A stretch of DNA of 64,000 bases, taken from Thiohalocapsa sp. ML1. GTDB lineage: Bacteria > Pseudomonadota > Gammaproteobacteria > Chromatiales > Chromatiaceae. The notes beneath the pieces were generated by a model. The model made no database searches, was not told the origin of the DNA, and saw nothing but the letters and a program-made list of their open reading frames with translations. The stretch covers positions 27,237 through 91,236 of the forward strand of contig NZ_JABX01000024.1 in assembly GCF_001469165.1 (NCBI RefSeq). Reading direction: 5' to 3'. Both the position numbers and the translations under genes were made by a program. This document shows, one piece after another, positions 27,576 through 35,749 of the stretch (position 1 is its first letter; every line of letters begins with the position of its first letter).

Positions 27576-28571
27576 CTATAACGGTACTGAGAAGGGCTTA
27601 AACCAACTCTCCCCGACAACCACCCGCAAGCCGTCCAGGTAGTAGCCTTCCTCCTTGAGCACGTTAGCTAGGCTGTCCGCGGTTCGCTTGGCTTCGGCCC
27701 ATTCACCTCGTGCAAGCAAAGGGGCGATCTTCGGATGCAGACCCAGCGAGAAGTCCGCCGCTTCGATGCGCACGCCTCGGCCATCCCTCCCATCCCGCGT
27801 ACCCGCTGGATCTGAGATGTTGGCCAGCCAATCAGGGTCGCTACTCACCAGGACCTCACGGATGGGTTGGTAGTACGCGCGCCATACGTCGTCGGTGAAT
27901 GGCACTTCAATGTCGCCGGCGGAATCCGCGGGCGGGTCCAGCCAGCAGAACTCCAACTCGTCGCCGCGGAAATAGGCGATAGTCCCGATGTGCAGACTGC
28001 ACGGTGTCCCACCAACGCTGATGAGTCTCGTGGCCTGCTCTTTCGCCCGGTCCTTGACGGCAGCATCCGGCGGGTTGGACCGCCCTTTGCATTCGAAACC
28101 GATCCAGGCCCCCGTGTCTTGGCGTTGGCCGATCAAATCCGGGCGCGAGCGTTGTGACAACTCTGCTTTGAGTTGGTCTCTGAATACATCCAAGTGCAGC
28201 AGCCAAGGCGTATCCAGGAGTTCTTCCGCGAAGAGCTTGCACAGTACAATGCCAAGGAAGTAGCTGATCGCACCCTTCTCAGTGGGGTCCAGCGCCGCAA
28301 ATGCCTCCGTGCGACAGAACCGACAGGAGTGCTCAGTGCGCTGCTCCAGAGCCATGCGGACTAGTGACAAACGGAACAGAAGTTCGTAGAGCGAAGATGC
28401 TCCGTACTGGAACACATACTGCCGGTTCGGACGGCCGACAGTGATTGCAGCGTGGACCAGATCATCCCATGTCACCCCTAGATCCCCCGAGGCGAGAATA
28501 CCCCACGACGGGCCGAAGTCTTCCGACTGGTAACGAATGCTCAGGCGGGTTGCGGGTTTGCGTGTAGGCAT
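27576..28571 (-). CDS. Hypothetical protein with a PD-(D/E)XK nuclease-like motif
   Basis: A 331-residue soluble protein not matched to a named family. Residues 143-164 read RPDLIG...IGFECKGR, giving Asp145, Glu160 and Lys162, the PD-(D/E)XK arrangement of restriction-type nucleases. HSCRFCRTE at 81-89 is a pair of cysteines that could bind metal. The rest is mixed alpha/beta. The ATG at 28571 (MPTRKPATR) was chosen; a TTG lies three codons upstream. GC content and codon use look milder than the neighbouring core genes, which suggests transfer. It follows the ATPase/TOPRIM pair on the same strand after the HsdR remnant, so a defence role is plausible but inferred. Confidence 0.7.
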   Translation of the reverse strand: MPTRKPATRLSIRYQSEDFGPSWGILASGDLGVTWDDLVHAAITVGRPNRQYVFQYGASSLYELLFRLSLVRMALEQRTEHSCRFCRTEAFAALDPTEKGAISYFLGIVLCKLFAEELLDTPWLLHLDVFRDQLKAELSQRSRPDLIGQRQDTGAWIGFECKGRSNPPDAAVKDRAKEQATRLISVGGTPCSLHIGTIAYFRGDELEFCWLDPPADSAGDIEVPFTDDVWRAYYQPIREVLVSSDPDWLANISDPAGTRDGRDGRGVRIEAADFSLGLHPKIAPLLARGEWAEAKRTADSLANVLKEEGYYLDGLRVVVGESWFKPFSVPL

Positions 28572-28583
28572 GGCAAGCAATCA

Positions 28584-28697
28584 TTAATACCGCCGCATGT
28601 AACCGTAGGCCTTCTCGAATAGCTCCGCGTCCCCATGCAGCTTGCACCTGAACAGCGTGCTGCGCAGTGCCTTCTTCACCTCGCGCTCGCCGCGTGG
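28584..28697 (-). pseudogene. C-terminal remnant of a type I restriction subunit (HsdR-like)
   Basis: Directly after the TOPRIM stop and in the same frame, 37 codons read REVKKALRSTLFRCKLHGD then ELFEKAYGYMRRY and stop. I recognise this as the conserved tail of one HsdR group (typically ...LRKTL..YKLH.D.ELF.KAY.YIR.YY). No start codon or upstream HsdR sequence exists, so it is a scar of a lost type I restriction-modification locus. The family assignment is from memory of the motif. Confidence 0.6.
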
Positions 28698-29267
28698 TCA
28701 CTCCGCGCTCATGCGCTTCGCCAGTGCCTTCCAGTTCAGGCAGGACCATTGCAGCGACCGCGGCAGCGGCGGGCCGGGCTGCTCCTGCCGGCAGCGGGCG
28801 GCAAGCCGCTTGGCCGCATCGGCCGCCTCACGGTTGTTGACGCGCGGACCTTCGCGGTCTTCGTCCGTAACGCCGGTGTTCAGAAACTCGATCCAGTTCT
28901 CCAGGCGATCCCGGGCGAAGATGAAAACCACCTGGTCGAACTGCTCTTCGGACATGCCCTCCGCTTTGGCCTGCGCGTGAAACAGCGTGCGCAACGCCAC
29001 GGGCGTGGGCGGGTCGTCATCGACATCGGCCCAGACCATGAGGGTGGTGTCGCCGCCTTGCGCGAGCACGGCCTTGAGCTCCGTGGGCATGCGGGCAATT
29101 AGGCTCGTGCGTCCACCGCAATCCACTGTTCTGACGATGTTGCTCCCCTTCCATGGCCGAATCCAGCTCGGTTTGAGCGTGTTGAGCAAACGGGTGATGA
29201 ACACCGGGTCAATGCTCCGCCCCTTTTCACCCTCATGGAGACAGACAATCCGGGTTCGCTTAGCCAT
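28698..29267 (-). CDS. TOPRIM-like protein paired with an AAA ATPase
   Basis: A 189-residue protein. Near the N-terminus VCLHEGEKGR offers Glu12/Glu14 and TLMVWADVDDD offers Asp81 and Asp83; this Glu...DxD pattern on predicted beta strands is that of TOPRIM domains, and FIFARDRLENWIEF (about 113-126) resembles the following conserved segment of TOPRIM/DUF4276-type proteins. It overlaps the ATPase gene by eight bases. The ATPase-TOPRIM pairing recalls OLD nucleases (fused in one chain) and the PARIS defence pair (separate chains). Not matched to a named family; function inferred. Confidence 0.65.
   Translation of the reverse strand: MAKRTRIVCLHEGEKGRSIDPVFITRLLNTLKPSWIRPWKGSNIVRTVDCGGRTSLIARMPTELKAVLAQGGDTTLMVWADVDDDPPTPVALRTLFHAQAKAEGMSEEQFDQVVFIFARDRLENWIEFLNTGVTDEDREGPRVNNREAADAAKRLAARCRQEQPGPPLPRSLQWSCLNWKALAKRMSAE
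28701..28718. repeat. 18-base direct repeat, left copy, at the end of the TOPRIM gene
   Basis: CTCCGCGCTCATGCGCTT here and CTCAGCGCTCATGCGCTT at 30465-30482 differ at one base. They bracket the ATPase and TOPRIM genes exactly. The left copy encodes the TOPRIM C-terminus (KRMSAE), the right copy the vapC start region. Confidence 0.7.
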
Positions 29268-30372
29268 CGACCCAGCCTCGGGCGACCGCCTCGGCCGCGC
29301 TCAGGCCGGCCGGTATCTTGAGCGGGCCGCTGCGCGTCGGCGATGCGTGGTTGTCGCGCCAGAGATAGCGTCCCTGGCTTTCGTCGCCGCTGCCAAGGAT
29401 CTCGGGGTGGTGCGAGATCAGGATGGCCTGATGCTCATCGTCGAGCAGTTCCTTCAGCGCGAGCACCCAGGGCTGAAGCTCGGGCAGGCCGACGTAGTTG
29501 TCGGGCTCGTCGATGAGCACCGTCTCCACGGCACCGGTGTCGAGTGCCGCACGGATCATGTAGAGGCCGATGAGCTGCCGCTCGCCGTCGGAGAGCTGGT
29601 GAAACAGCAGTGAGTCGTCACCCTTGCGCCCCGGCATGTCGAACCGCAGCGACAGGGCTTTGGTGTCGAGCCCGACGTCGACCAAGCGAAAGAACCTGAA
29701 GTCCGGCCACACGTCTTGCAGGGACTCGCGCAGCGAGTCTGCCCATTCCTGATCCTTGTACAGGTGGCGGTACCAGGAGAGCAGATTCTCCATATGACCG
29801 ATGGGCGTAGAGCTCTCGGACTTGCTTTCCCCGGCCATGAGCAGTGGGCTCGGCTTAATGACGACCATCGATGCGAGCGCTTGTTGCAGCAGCTCGATCT
29901 CGCGCCGGCTGCCGGCGGGCTGAATGGCGCCCAAGGCCGCTTGCCGCCAGTCGAGAGGGAAGCCGGTCTTGCTGCCGTCCGGCCGCGTGAACGACACCCC
30001 TTCGAGATCGCGTGTGTAAAGGATTCGCCCGTCGCAGGTGGCCTGCTCGTGAATAATGCGGGGTTTGTGCTCGCGCGTGACCTGCTCCATGTGCACCACG
30101 TAGCTCAGCGTATGGCCAGACGTTCTCACGTCGATCTCGAATTCCTGCACGCTGCTGTCCAGCCAGGCGGTCAGGTCCAGTTGGCGGATGTCCCGCGGTC
30201 CCTCACCGCCAAGCAGGGCCTCGCCGGTTGCGAGATCGCGTAGCATCGCGACGGAATCGAACACGGCGCTTTTGCCCGCGCCGTTGGGACCGCACAGGAC
30301 GCAGAAGGCGTCGAGCTTGATCTCGAAGGCCACCAGGCAACGGAAATTGTTGGCATAGATTCTGGTCAGCAC
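29260..30372 (-). CDS. AAA (AAA_21 / ABC-type) ATPase of a putative defence pair
   Basis: A 370-residue ATPase. Walker A is GPNGAGKS (28-35), the signature is QLSDGERQLIGLY, Walker B is VLIDEPDNYVGL, and ILISHHPEIL supplies the H-switch histidine. The layout is that of the SMC/OLD-like AAA_21 group, where a short insert replaces the coiled coil. The GTG at 30372 was chosen because GGAG lies about eight bases upstream; a TTG at 30387 is the alternative. Its 5' end overlaps the broken vapC frame. Together with the overlapping TOPRIM-like gene it resembles a split OLD or PARIS-like antiphage system; inference. Confidence 0.85.
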   Translation of the reverse strand: MLTRIYANNFRCLVAFEIKLDAFCVLCGPNGAGKSAVFDSVAMLRDLATGEALLGGEGPRDIRQLDLTAWLDSSVQEFEIDVRTSGHTLSYVVHMEQVTREHKPRIIHEQATCDGRILYTRDLEGVSFTRPDGSKTGFPLDWRQAALGAIQPAGSRREIELLQQALASMVVIKPSPLLMAGESKSESSTPIGHMENLLSWYRHLYKDQEWADSLRESLQDVWPDFRFFRLVDVGLDTKALSLRFDMPGRKGDDSLLFHQLSDGERQLIGLYMIRAALDTGAVETVLIDEPDNYVGLPELQPWVLALKELLDDEHQAILISHHPEILGSGDESQGRYLWRDNHASPTRSGPLKIPAGLSAAEAVARGWVDG

Positions 30373-30476
30373 GGGGATGATCTCCAAGCCGCACGCTCGC
30401 GCTTAGCCGCCTCGCCGTCATCGTCGGAGGCCGCATAGAGCAAGACGTTGGTGTCGACGAAGGCCTCAGCGCTCAT
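30366..30476 (-). pseudogene. vapC remnant (N-terminus of a PIN-domain toxin)
   Basis: The frame from ATG 30476 reads MSAEAFVDTNVLLYAASDDD then GEAAKRERAAW, the typical N-terminus of a VapC ribonuclease with its first catalytic aspartate (FVDTN). After about 31 codons it runs into the ATPase 5' end and stops at 30366. The rest of the toxin is missing. Confidence 0.8.
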
Positions 30477-30482
30477 GCGCTT
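30465..30482. repeat. 18-base direct repeat, right copy, at the vapC start
   Basis: Partner of 28701-28718, 17 of 18 bases identical, same orientation. It covers the vapC start codon and antitoxin stop. May mark the junction where the ATPase-TOPRIM segment joined the vapBC/hsd scar. Confidence 0.7.
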
Positions 30483-30570
30483 GATCGCGGCTCAATCGGT
30501 CCGCCGCACGCAGATTGCGGGCGTTGTCCATGGCGGCGAACAGGGCTCGGGCTCCGGCGGCCTCTTGCGG
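30466..30570 (-). pseudogene. Antitoxin remnant upstream of vapC
   Basis: The frame ARALFAAMDNARNLRAADRL then SRDQAHER and stop overlaps the vapC start by 11 bases, as in intact vapBC operons, and its sequence resembles the C-terminus of VapB-like antitoxins. The N-terminal DNA-binding part was not found; 30571-30697 shows nothing recognisable. Confidence 0.6.
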
Positions 30571-30697
30571 GCTGCGACATCCCGGCAATGCGACGCCCAT
30601 GTCGGCATCCGGGCGGCAGCGAGATCATGCGGCCGGAACATGCGTTCCGACCGGGTGAGCAGATACCGAAGACAGTCGACCGGGTTCTCGATGTCTG

Positions 30698-31699
30698 TCA
30701 GTTGGACGGCACCTCGACGCCCTGCTCGGTCCAGAACCTGGCAGCGCCCTTGTGCACCGGGGTGACCACGCCGGTCATCGCCGATTCGACGGTCATCGCC
30801 TCGGCCGCCTTGGACACCGAGTGCATGAACTTCAGGCCGTCATCGGAGTAGATAGTGCTGACGAAGCGGTGCATGTCGTCCTCCCCGACATGGCGCCCGG
30901 CGACCCAAAGCGCCGAGTCCTGCACCGTGACCACGTCGTAGTCGATGCCAGGGTAGGTGCCGGCCGGGATCGTGACCGGGGCATAGTAGGGATGGTCGGT
31001 CGCCAAGGTGCCCTGCTTGGCGGCCTCGTGGACCTGGAGCAGGCGCATCTTGTTGCTGGTGGTGGCCTGGATTACCGAGGCATTGGGGAAGCCCGCGAAG
31101 ACCCAAAGCGCGTCGATCTGGCGGTCACCGATGGCCGAGGCGCCCTGGGTGTAGCCGATGAACTGCGGCTTGATCTTGTCCCACAGTCCTAGGCTCTCGA
31201 AGAAGCGCTGCGCCGAGGCGGCGGCGCCGGAACCGGCCGGCCCGACCGCGACCTGCTTGCCGGCCAGCTCGGCCACCTCGGTGATGCCGGAGTCCTCGCG
31301 CACCAGCAGGTGCGCCGGGGCGCCGTACAGGTAGGACACCACGTGCACGTTGCGGTACTTGTTGGTGTCGTTGGTCAGTTGGCCGTTCATACCCAAGAAC
31401 AGGTCGCCCGAGTAGACGATGCCGAAGTCGGCGTCACGCGAGTTGACCCGGCGCAGGTTCTCCACCGATCCGGCCGAGGCCATGTTGGAGACATCGACGC
31501 CCTCGACGTTGCGCGACAGCAGGGTGGCGATGCCGTTGCTGAAATACTGGAAGGTGCCGCCGTCCGGCCCGCCGGAGAAGGCCAGGCGCTGGGTCTGGGC
31601 CTCTGCGATGGGGCTGGTGCCGATGGTCAGCGCGGCCAGCGCGGCCGCGGCGAAGCCGCCGAGCGCGGCCGGTAGTCTGAACAGGGTGCTGCGTGCCAT
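30698..31699 (-). CDS. TAXI-family TRAP transporter solute receptor
   Basis: Periplasmic receptor of 333 residues. The signal peptide (residues 1-30, LGGFAAAALAALTIGTSPIAEA) is followed by LAFSGGPDGGTFQYFSNGIA, the typical TAXI start, and by GSVENLRRVNS and VGPAGSGAAASAQRFF. TAXI receptors feed fused DctQM permeases with substrates such as glutamate or other carboxylates; the substrate is not evident. The ATG at 31699 has GAGAGG upstream. It is downstream of the permease and stress-protein genes on the same strand with a 132-base gap, probably one operon. Confidence 0.93.
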   Translation of the reverse strand: MARSTLFRLPAALGGFAAAALAALTIGTSPIAEAQTQRLAFSGGPDGGTFQYFSNGIATLLSRNVEGVDVSNMASAGSVENLRRVNSRDADFGIVYSGDLFLGMNGQLTNDTNKYRNVHVVSYLYGAPAHLLVREDSGITEVAELAGKQVAVGPAGSGAAASAQRFFESLGLWDKIKPQFIGYTQGASAIGDRQIDALWVFAGFPNASVIQATTSNKMRLLQVHEAAKQGTLATDHPYYAPVTIPAGTYPGIDYDVVTVQDSALWVAGRHVGEDDMHRFVSTIYSDDGLKFMHSVSKAAEAMTVESAMTGVVTPVHKGAARFWTEQGVEVPSN

Positions 31700-31831
31700 G
31701 GTTGTTGCCTCTCTTGCTCTCTGCCGTTGCTCTCTGCCGTTGCTCTCCGCCGTTATTCTGCGGCCCCGGCGCGGGTGCCGCGTTCTTCGCGTGGCCGACG
31801 GGCCCCCGCTGTTCATGCGCTCATCATGTGC

Positions 31832-32269
31832 TCAATCGCGCACCGTCAATACCGGAATCCTGGACTTGCGCAAGATCTTCTCCGCGGTCGAGCCGACGAA
31901 CAGTTTCTCCAGGCCGGCGCGGCCTTGCGTGCCCATCACGATCAGATCGGCCTTGACCTTGTCGGCGCAGCGCAGGATCTCCTCGCTGGCGCGCCCCATC
32001 TGGACCTCGGTCTCGTAGTCCAGGCCGTCGAAGTTGCGCTTGGCGAAACGCCGCATCTCATCGACCGCGTGCGTCTCGACCTCGCGGATCAGCGAGTCGA
32101 TGACCTCGGCCGACAGGTAGCGGGCCTGCGGGTCGGTGAACTGGTTGACCACGTGCAGCACCACCAGCCGCGCGCCGCAGGCCTGTGCCAGGGTCCGCGC
32201 CGTGGTGCAGGCGCGCTCGGACCCGGCAGAGTAGTCGGTGGCGAACAGAATGGTTTTGATCTCGCTCAT
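31832..32269 (-). CDS. Universal stress protein (UspA family), TeaD-like
   Basis: A 145-residue nucleotide-binding protein. The ATP-binding G-2X-G-9X-G(S/T) motif is visible in MGTQGRAGLEKLFVGSTAEK, and ILFATDYSAGS is the usual start. It overlaps the permease stop by four bases (ATGA). In Halomonas the stress protein TeaD is encoded beside the ectoine TRAP transporter and modulates it, so a regulatory role on this transporter is a reasonable inference. Confidence 0.94.
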   Translation of the reverse strand: MSEIKTILFATDYSAGSERACTTARTLAQACGARLVVLHVVNQFTDPQARYLSAEVIDSLIREVETHAVDEMRRFAKRNFDGLDYETEVQMGRASEEILRCADKVKADLIVMGTQGRAGLEKLFVGSTAEKILRKSRIPVLTVRD

Positions 32270-34485
32270 CCCATCCCTCCCGTCTCGGGGGTTCTGGCAG
32301 CGGCCGCCGTCGCGCCCGGCCGCACGTCCCGCTGCAGCCACCAGACCAGGGCGACCAGGGCCAGGCCGGCGACGTCGGTGACCAGGGTCGGCCAGTACAG
32401 CAGGAAGGTGGCCGCGCCAAGTATCGCCCACTCGTGCATCAGCGTGCGCCGGCGCAAAAAGCCCATGGCGAAGGCGCCGAAGGCGATGGTACCCAGGGTC
32501 GCCGACATGAAGGCGGAGAAGATCTCAAACGGCGTGCCGTCGAGCAGGATCGCCGGCACGTAGGCGAACAGGAGCGGCATCACGTAGAGCATCTTCGCGA
32601 AGCGGAACGCGGTCCAGCCGGTCTTCCACGGGTCGGAGCCGGCGATGGCCGCGCCGGCATAGGCCGCGACGCACACCGGCGGTGTGATGTTGGAGTCCTG
32701 CGACAGCCAGTAGACGATCATGTGCGCCGCGATCGCCGCCACGCCGAACTCGCCCAGCGCCGGCACCGCCAGCACCGCGACGATCAGGTAGGAGGCGGTG
32801 ACCGGCACCCCCATGCCCAGCACCAGCGAGGCGATTGCGATCAGGACCAGGGCCAGCAGCAGGTTGCCGCCGGCCATCGAGATGATCAGGTCGGAGAACT
32901 TGAGCCCCATGCCGGTCAGCGAGATGACGCCGACGATGACCCCGATCACGCCGACCGTGGCGCCGATCACCAGGGTGTTGCGCGCACCGAGCTGGATCGC
33001 CCCCCAGATCGCGCGCGGGCCCATGCGGGTTTCGCGATTGACCCAGCTCACCGCGATGCACGACAGCGTTGCCCAGAACGCCGCGTTGCCGGGCGAACGA
33101 CCCATCAGCATCAGCGCCGTGATGATCACCAGCGGCAGGGCGTAGTACCAACCCTGGCGCAGCACCGGGCGCCAATGCGGTATCTCCTCGCCCGGGATGC
33201 CGACCAGGCCGGCCTTTTTGGCCTCGAAGTGGACCATGAAGAACACCGCGAGGAAGTACAGCATCGCGGGCCCCACCGACAGCAGCATGATCTGCGCGTA
33301 GGGGGTGCCGGTCAGCTCGGCCATCAGGAAGCCGCCGGCGCCCATGATCGGCGGCAGGAACATGCCGCCGATCGATGCCGCCGGCTCGATCGCCCCGGCC
33401 ACGTGCGGCTTGAAACCGGCGCGCTTCATCATCGGAATGGTGAAGGCGCCGGACGAGACCGTGTTGGCGATGGCGCTGCCCGACACCGACCCGAACAGGG
33501 CCGAGGACATGACCGCCACCTTGGCCGGGCCGCCGGTGGAGCGCCCGGTCAGCGCCAGCGGCAGGTCGATGAAGAAGCGCCCGGCGCCGGACTTCTGCAG
33601 GAAGGCACCGAAGAAGATGAACAGGATCACGTAGGTCGCCAGCACGCTGGCCATGACCCCGAACACGCCGTTGGTGGTGATGAACAGCGCCGTGGCCAGG
33701 CGCTCCACGCTGAAGCCGCGATGCGCGAACAGCTCGGGCAGGTAGGGCCCGAACAGGCCGAAGCACAGCATGCCGATCCCGATCAGGGTGATGGACCAGC
33801 CCAGTACCCGGCGGCAGACCTCGAGCGACAGCAGCAGGCCGACGATGCTGATCAGCTTGTCGAGCTGGTTCTCGGCCCCGGCGCGGTAGTTCAGCGCGGC
33901 AAACTGGCTGATCCAGTACAGCACCGCCACGGCGATGGCGATTGCCATGAGCACGTCGCTCGGGGTCGGTGCCTGCGGGAAGCGGCGCGCCAGCCAGAGG
34001 TCCAGCGGCACCAGCACCAGAGCCAATGGGACGACCAGCAGCAGGGTAATGCGCAGGTCGCCGAAGTCGTTGGCCCAGGCGGCGGCGAGGCCGTCGTACT
34101 CCCAGGTCTCGCGGAACAGCGTGATCTGGTCGTAGAAGGCCGTCGGCGAGTCGAACACCAGATAGCTGCTGGCCAGCACGGCGAGCAGCCCGGCCGCGAT
34201 CAGCGACATCCAGAACAGGGCCAGGCGGCTGCCGGCCGGGTACAGGATGAAGATCATCACAAAGGTGATGAGCACGTAGACGCCGAGGTGGTACTGCGTC
34301 TCCAGCGCCTGCACGCCGGCGCCGTAGAAGTAGATCAGCACCATGGCGGCACCGAGCAGCGCCGTCAGCCAGCGCCATGGCCCGGCCAGCCGGCGCTCGG
34401 CGCGGGCGTCCTTCTGCATCAGCTCCTGGACCTTCTTGCGGTCCTGCTCGTCGAGCGACGCGAGAGACATATCAGGCTCGGTCAT
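32266..34485 (-). CDS. TRAP transporter fused permease (DctQ-DctM, TAXI type)
   Basis: A 739-residue inner-membrane protein with roughly 17-19 helices. The N-terminal third corresponds to the small DctQ subunit, the rest to DctM, as usual for TAXI-type systems. Conserved stretches are GRSTGGPAKVAVMSSALFGS, SGSAIANTVSSGAFTIP and MKRAGFKPHVAGAIEPAASI in the first DctM repeat and GMGVPVTASYLIVAVLAVPAL in the second. It drives sodium-coupled import. First gene of the TRAP-usp-receptor unit. Confidence 0.94.
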   Translation of the reverse strand: MTEPDMSLASLDEQDRKKVQELMQKDARAERRLAGPWRWLTALLGAAMVLIYFYGAGVQALETQYHLGVYVLITFVMIFILYPAGSRLALFWMSLIAAGLLAVLASSYLVFDSPTAFYDQITLFRETWEYDGLAAAWANDFGDLRITLLLVVPLALVLVPLDLWLARRFPQAPTPSDVLMAIAIAVAVLYWISQFAALNYRAGAENQLDKLISIVGLLLSLEVCRRVLGWSITLIGIGMLCFGLFGPYLPELFAHRGFSVERLATALFITTNGVFGVMASVLATYVILFIFFGAFLQKSGAGRFFIDLPLALTGRSTGGPAKVAVMSSALFGSVSGSAIANTVSSGAFTIPMMKRAGFKPHVAGAIEPAASIGGMFLPPIMGAGGFLMAELTGTPYAQIMLLSVGPAMLYFLAVFFMVHFEAKKAGLVGIPGEEIPHWRPVLRQGWYYALPLVIITALMLMGRSPGNAAFWATLSCIAVSWVNRETRMGPRAIWGAIQLGARNTLVIGATVGVIGVIVGVISLTGMGLKFSDLIISMAGGNLLLALVLIAIASLVLGMGVPVTASYLIVAVLAVPALGEFGVAAIAAHMIVYWLSQDSNITPPVCVAAYAGAAIAGSDPWKTGWTAFRFAKMLYVMPLLFAYVPAILLDGTPFEIFSAFMSATLGTIAFGAFAMGFLRRRTLMHEWAILGAATFLLYWPTLVTDVAGLALVALVWWLQRDVRPGATAAAARTPETGGMG

Positions 34486-35188
34486 GTGCGCTCCTGTCGA
34501 TCAGCGAAGCTCGCGGTGCGTCGCGCCCGCCAAGGCCGATGCACATGCGATCGCCGGCCGGCTGCGGGGAAGCTCCGGCCTGATTTTTGGCAAGGATAGC
34601 CGAATCACCGGTTTGCGATGCGGTAATGAAGAGGCTCGCGCAGAGGCGCAGAGGCGCGAAGGGAAGCAAGGATTCCTGGATCATCGGCACCGCGGGCGCC
34701 GCGCCTCACTGGGACCGCCGGCTTTCAGCCGGCCCGCCGCCGGCGCGGCTCACTGGGACCGCCGGCTTTCCAGCCGGCCCGCCGTCGGCGCGGCTCACTG
34801 GGACCGCCGGCTTTCCAGCCGGCCCGCCGTCGGCGCGGCTCACTGGGACCGCCGGCTTTCAGCCGGCCCGCCGCCGGCGCGGCCACCGGGACTGCCGGCT
34901 TTCAGCCGGCCCGCCGGCGGCGCGGCCACCGGGACTGCCGGCTTTCAGCCGGCCCGCCGGCGGAGTCTGCGACACGCTCGTCTAACCACCGGACGCAGTG
35001 CTGCGCGTCTCGCTTTGCGGATCGCGCGCCGGGGGCATTGAGCCCCCGGCGCGCGAAAGCCGGCTGGAAAGCCGGCGCTCCCAGTAGCCGGCTGGAAAGC
35101 CGGCGCTCCCAGTAGCCGGCTGGAAAGCCGGCGGTCCCAGTGGCCGGCTGGAAAGCCGGCGCTCCCAGTGGCCGGGGCCCGGTGGGTT
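34486..35188. repeat. Left REP array flanking the RAYT gene
   Basis: 34486-34705 shows no gene, only a CGCAGAGGCGCAGAGGCGC stretch near 34639. From 34706 to 34972 six units of about 44 bases carry GGGACCGCCGGCTTTCAGCC... in plus orientation. A spacer and a GCGCCGGGGGC hairpin (about 35025-35056) follow, then four 29-base units (GCCGGCTGGAAAGCCGGCG and CTCCCAGTA) in the opposite orientation (about 35058-35175). The whole module resembles that right of the transposase. Confidence 0.92.
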
Positions 35189-35749
35189 TCAGCGATGGCC
35201 GGCGCTGCCGAAGGGCCAATCTTGGGCGCGCTCGACGAGCCGGGCCTTGACGGGATTCTGCTCGATGTAGCGCACCACCGCGGCCAGGTGGGCATCGTCA
35301 CGGATGTAGCGGTCGTAGTAGTCCCGGTGCCAGAAAGCACCCGTGCGGCCGAGCTGGGCGTTTGCCTCGCGGGCCGTGAAGCCTTTCCAGGACTGCAGGA
35401 CCCCGGGGAGCGGGAAGCCCGACACGGTCTCGATCAGCGCGTGCACGTGATTGGGCATGACCACCCAAGCCAACAGGCGGTAGCGCGTCCCGTCGAAGTG
35501 CAGCAGGGCGTTCTGCACCAGGGTTGCGATCTCCGGGCGGCGCAGCCAGCAGGCGCCGTGGCCCGCGTCCAGGTAGCGCTCGATGCGGCGATAGCGCTCC
35601 GCGTCGTCGTCCGGGGTTTCGGCGCAAATCCAGCGCAGTGCCGCAGCCGGCAGGGAGTCGCCCAAGTGGAAGGTCACGAACTGGACCAGCCCGGGCTGAT
35701 CCAGATGGGGCGGATAGCCGCGGGAGTGCCAGCCCTTGGGCTCTGTCAT
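35189..35749 (-). CDS. REP-associated tyrosine transposase (RAYT, Y1_Tnp)
   Basis: A 186-residue single-strand transposase of the IS200/IS605-like HUH class, thought to spread REP/BIME repeats. The HUH motif is VVMPNHVHALIE (His101, His103) and the catalytic tyrosine lies in WHRDYYDRYIRDD (Tyr144 or Tyr145). PPHLDQPGLVQFVTFHLGDS at the start and YIEQNPVKARLVERAQDWPF then GSAGHR at the end are family signatures. Complete. It is flanked on both sides by REP arrays whose units match the isolated pair at 11135/11317, so it is probably the source of those repeats. Confidence 0.95.
   Translation of the reverse strand: MTEPKGWHSRGYPPHLDQPGLVQFVTFHLGDSLPAAALRWICAETPDDDAERYRRIERYLDAGHGACWLRRPEIATLVQNALLHFDGTRYRLLAWVVMPNHVHALIETVSGFPLPGVLQSWKGFTAREANAQLGRTGAFWHRDYYDRYIRDDAHLAAVVRYIEQNPVKARLVERAQDWPFGSAGHR

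Noticed and set aside
27169..27642. Several 60-160 codon frames in the repeat field
   Set aside because: They read CTCTGCGTCTCTGCG-type repeats in all frames, with no ribosome binding sites.
32434..34599. A 721-codon plus-strand frame opposite the TRAP permease
   Set aside because: His/Arg/Gln-rich antisense translation of membrane helices.
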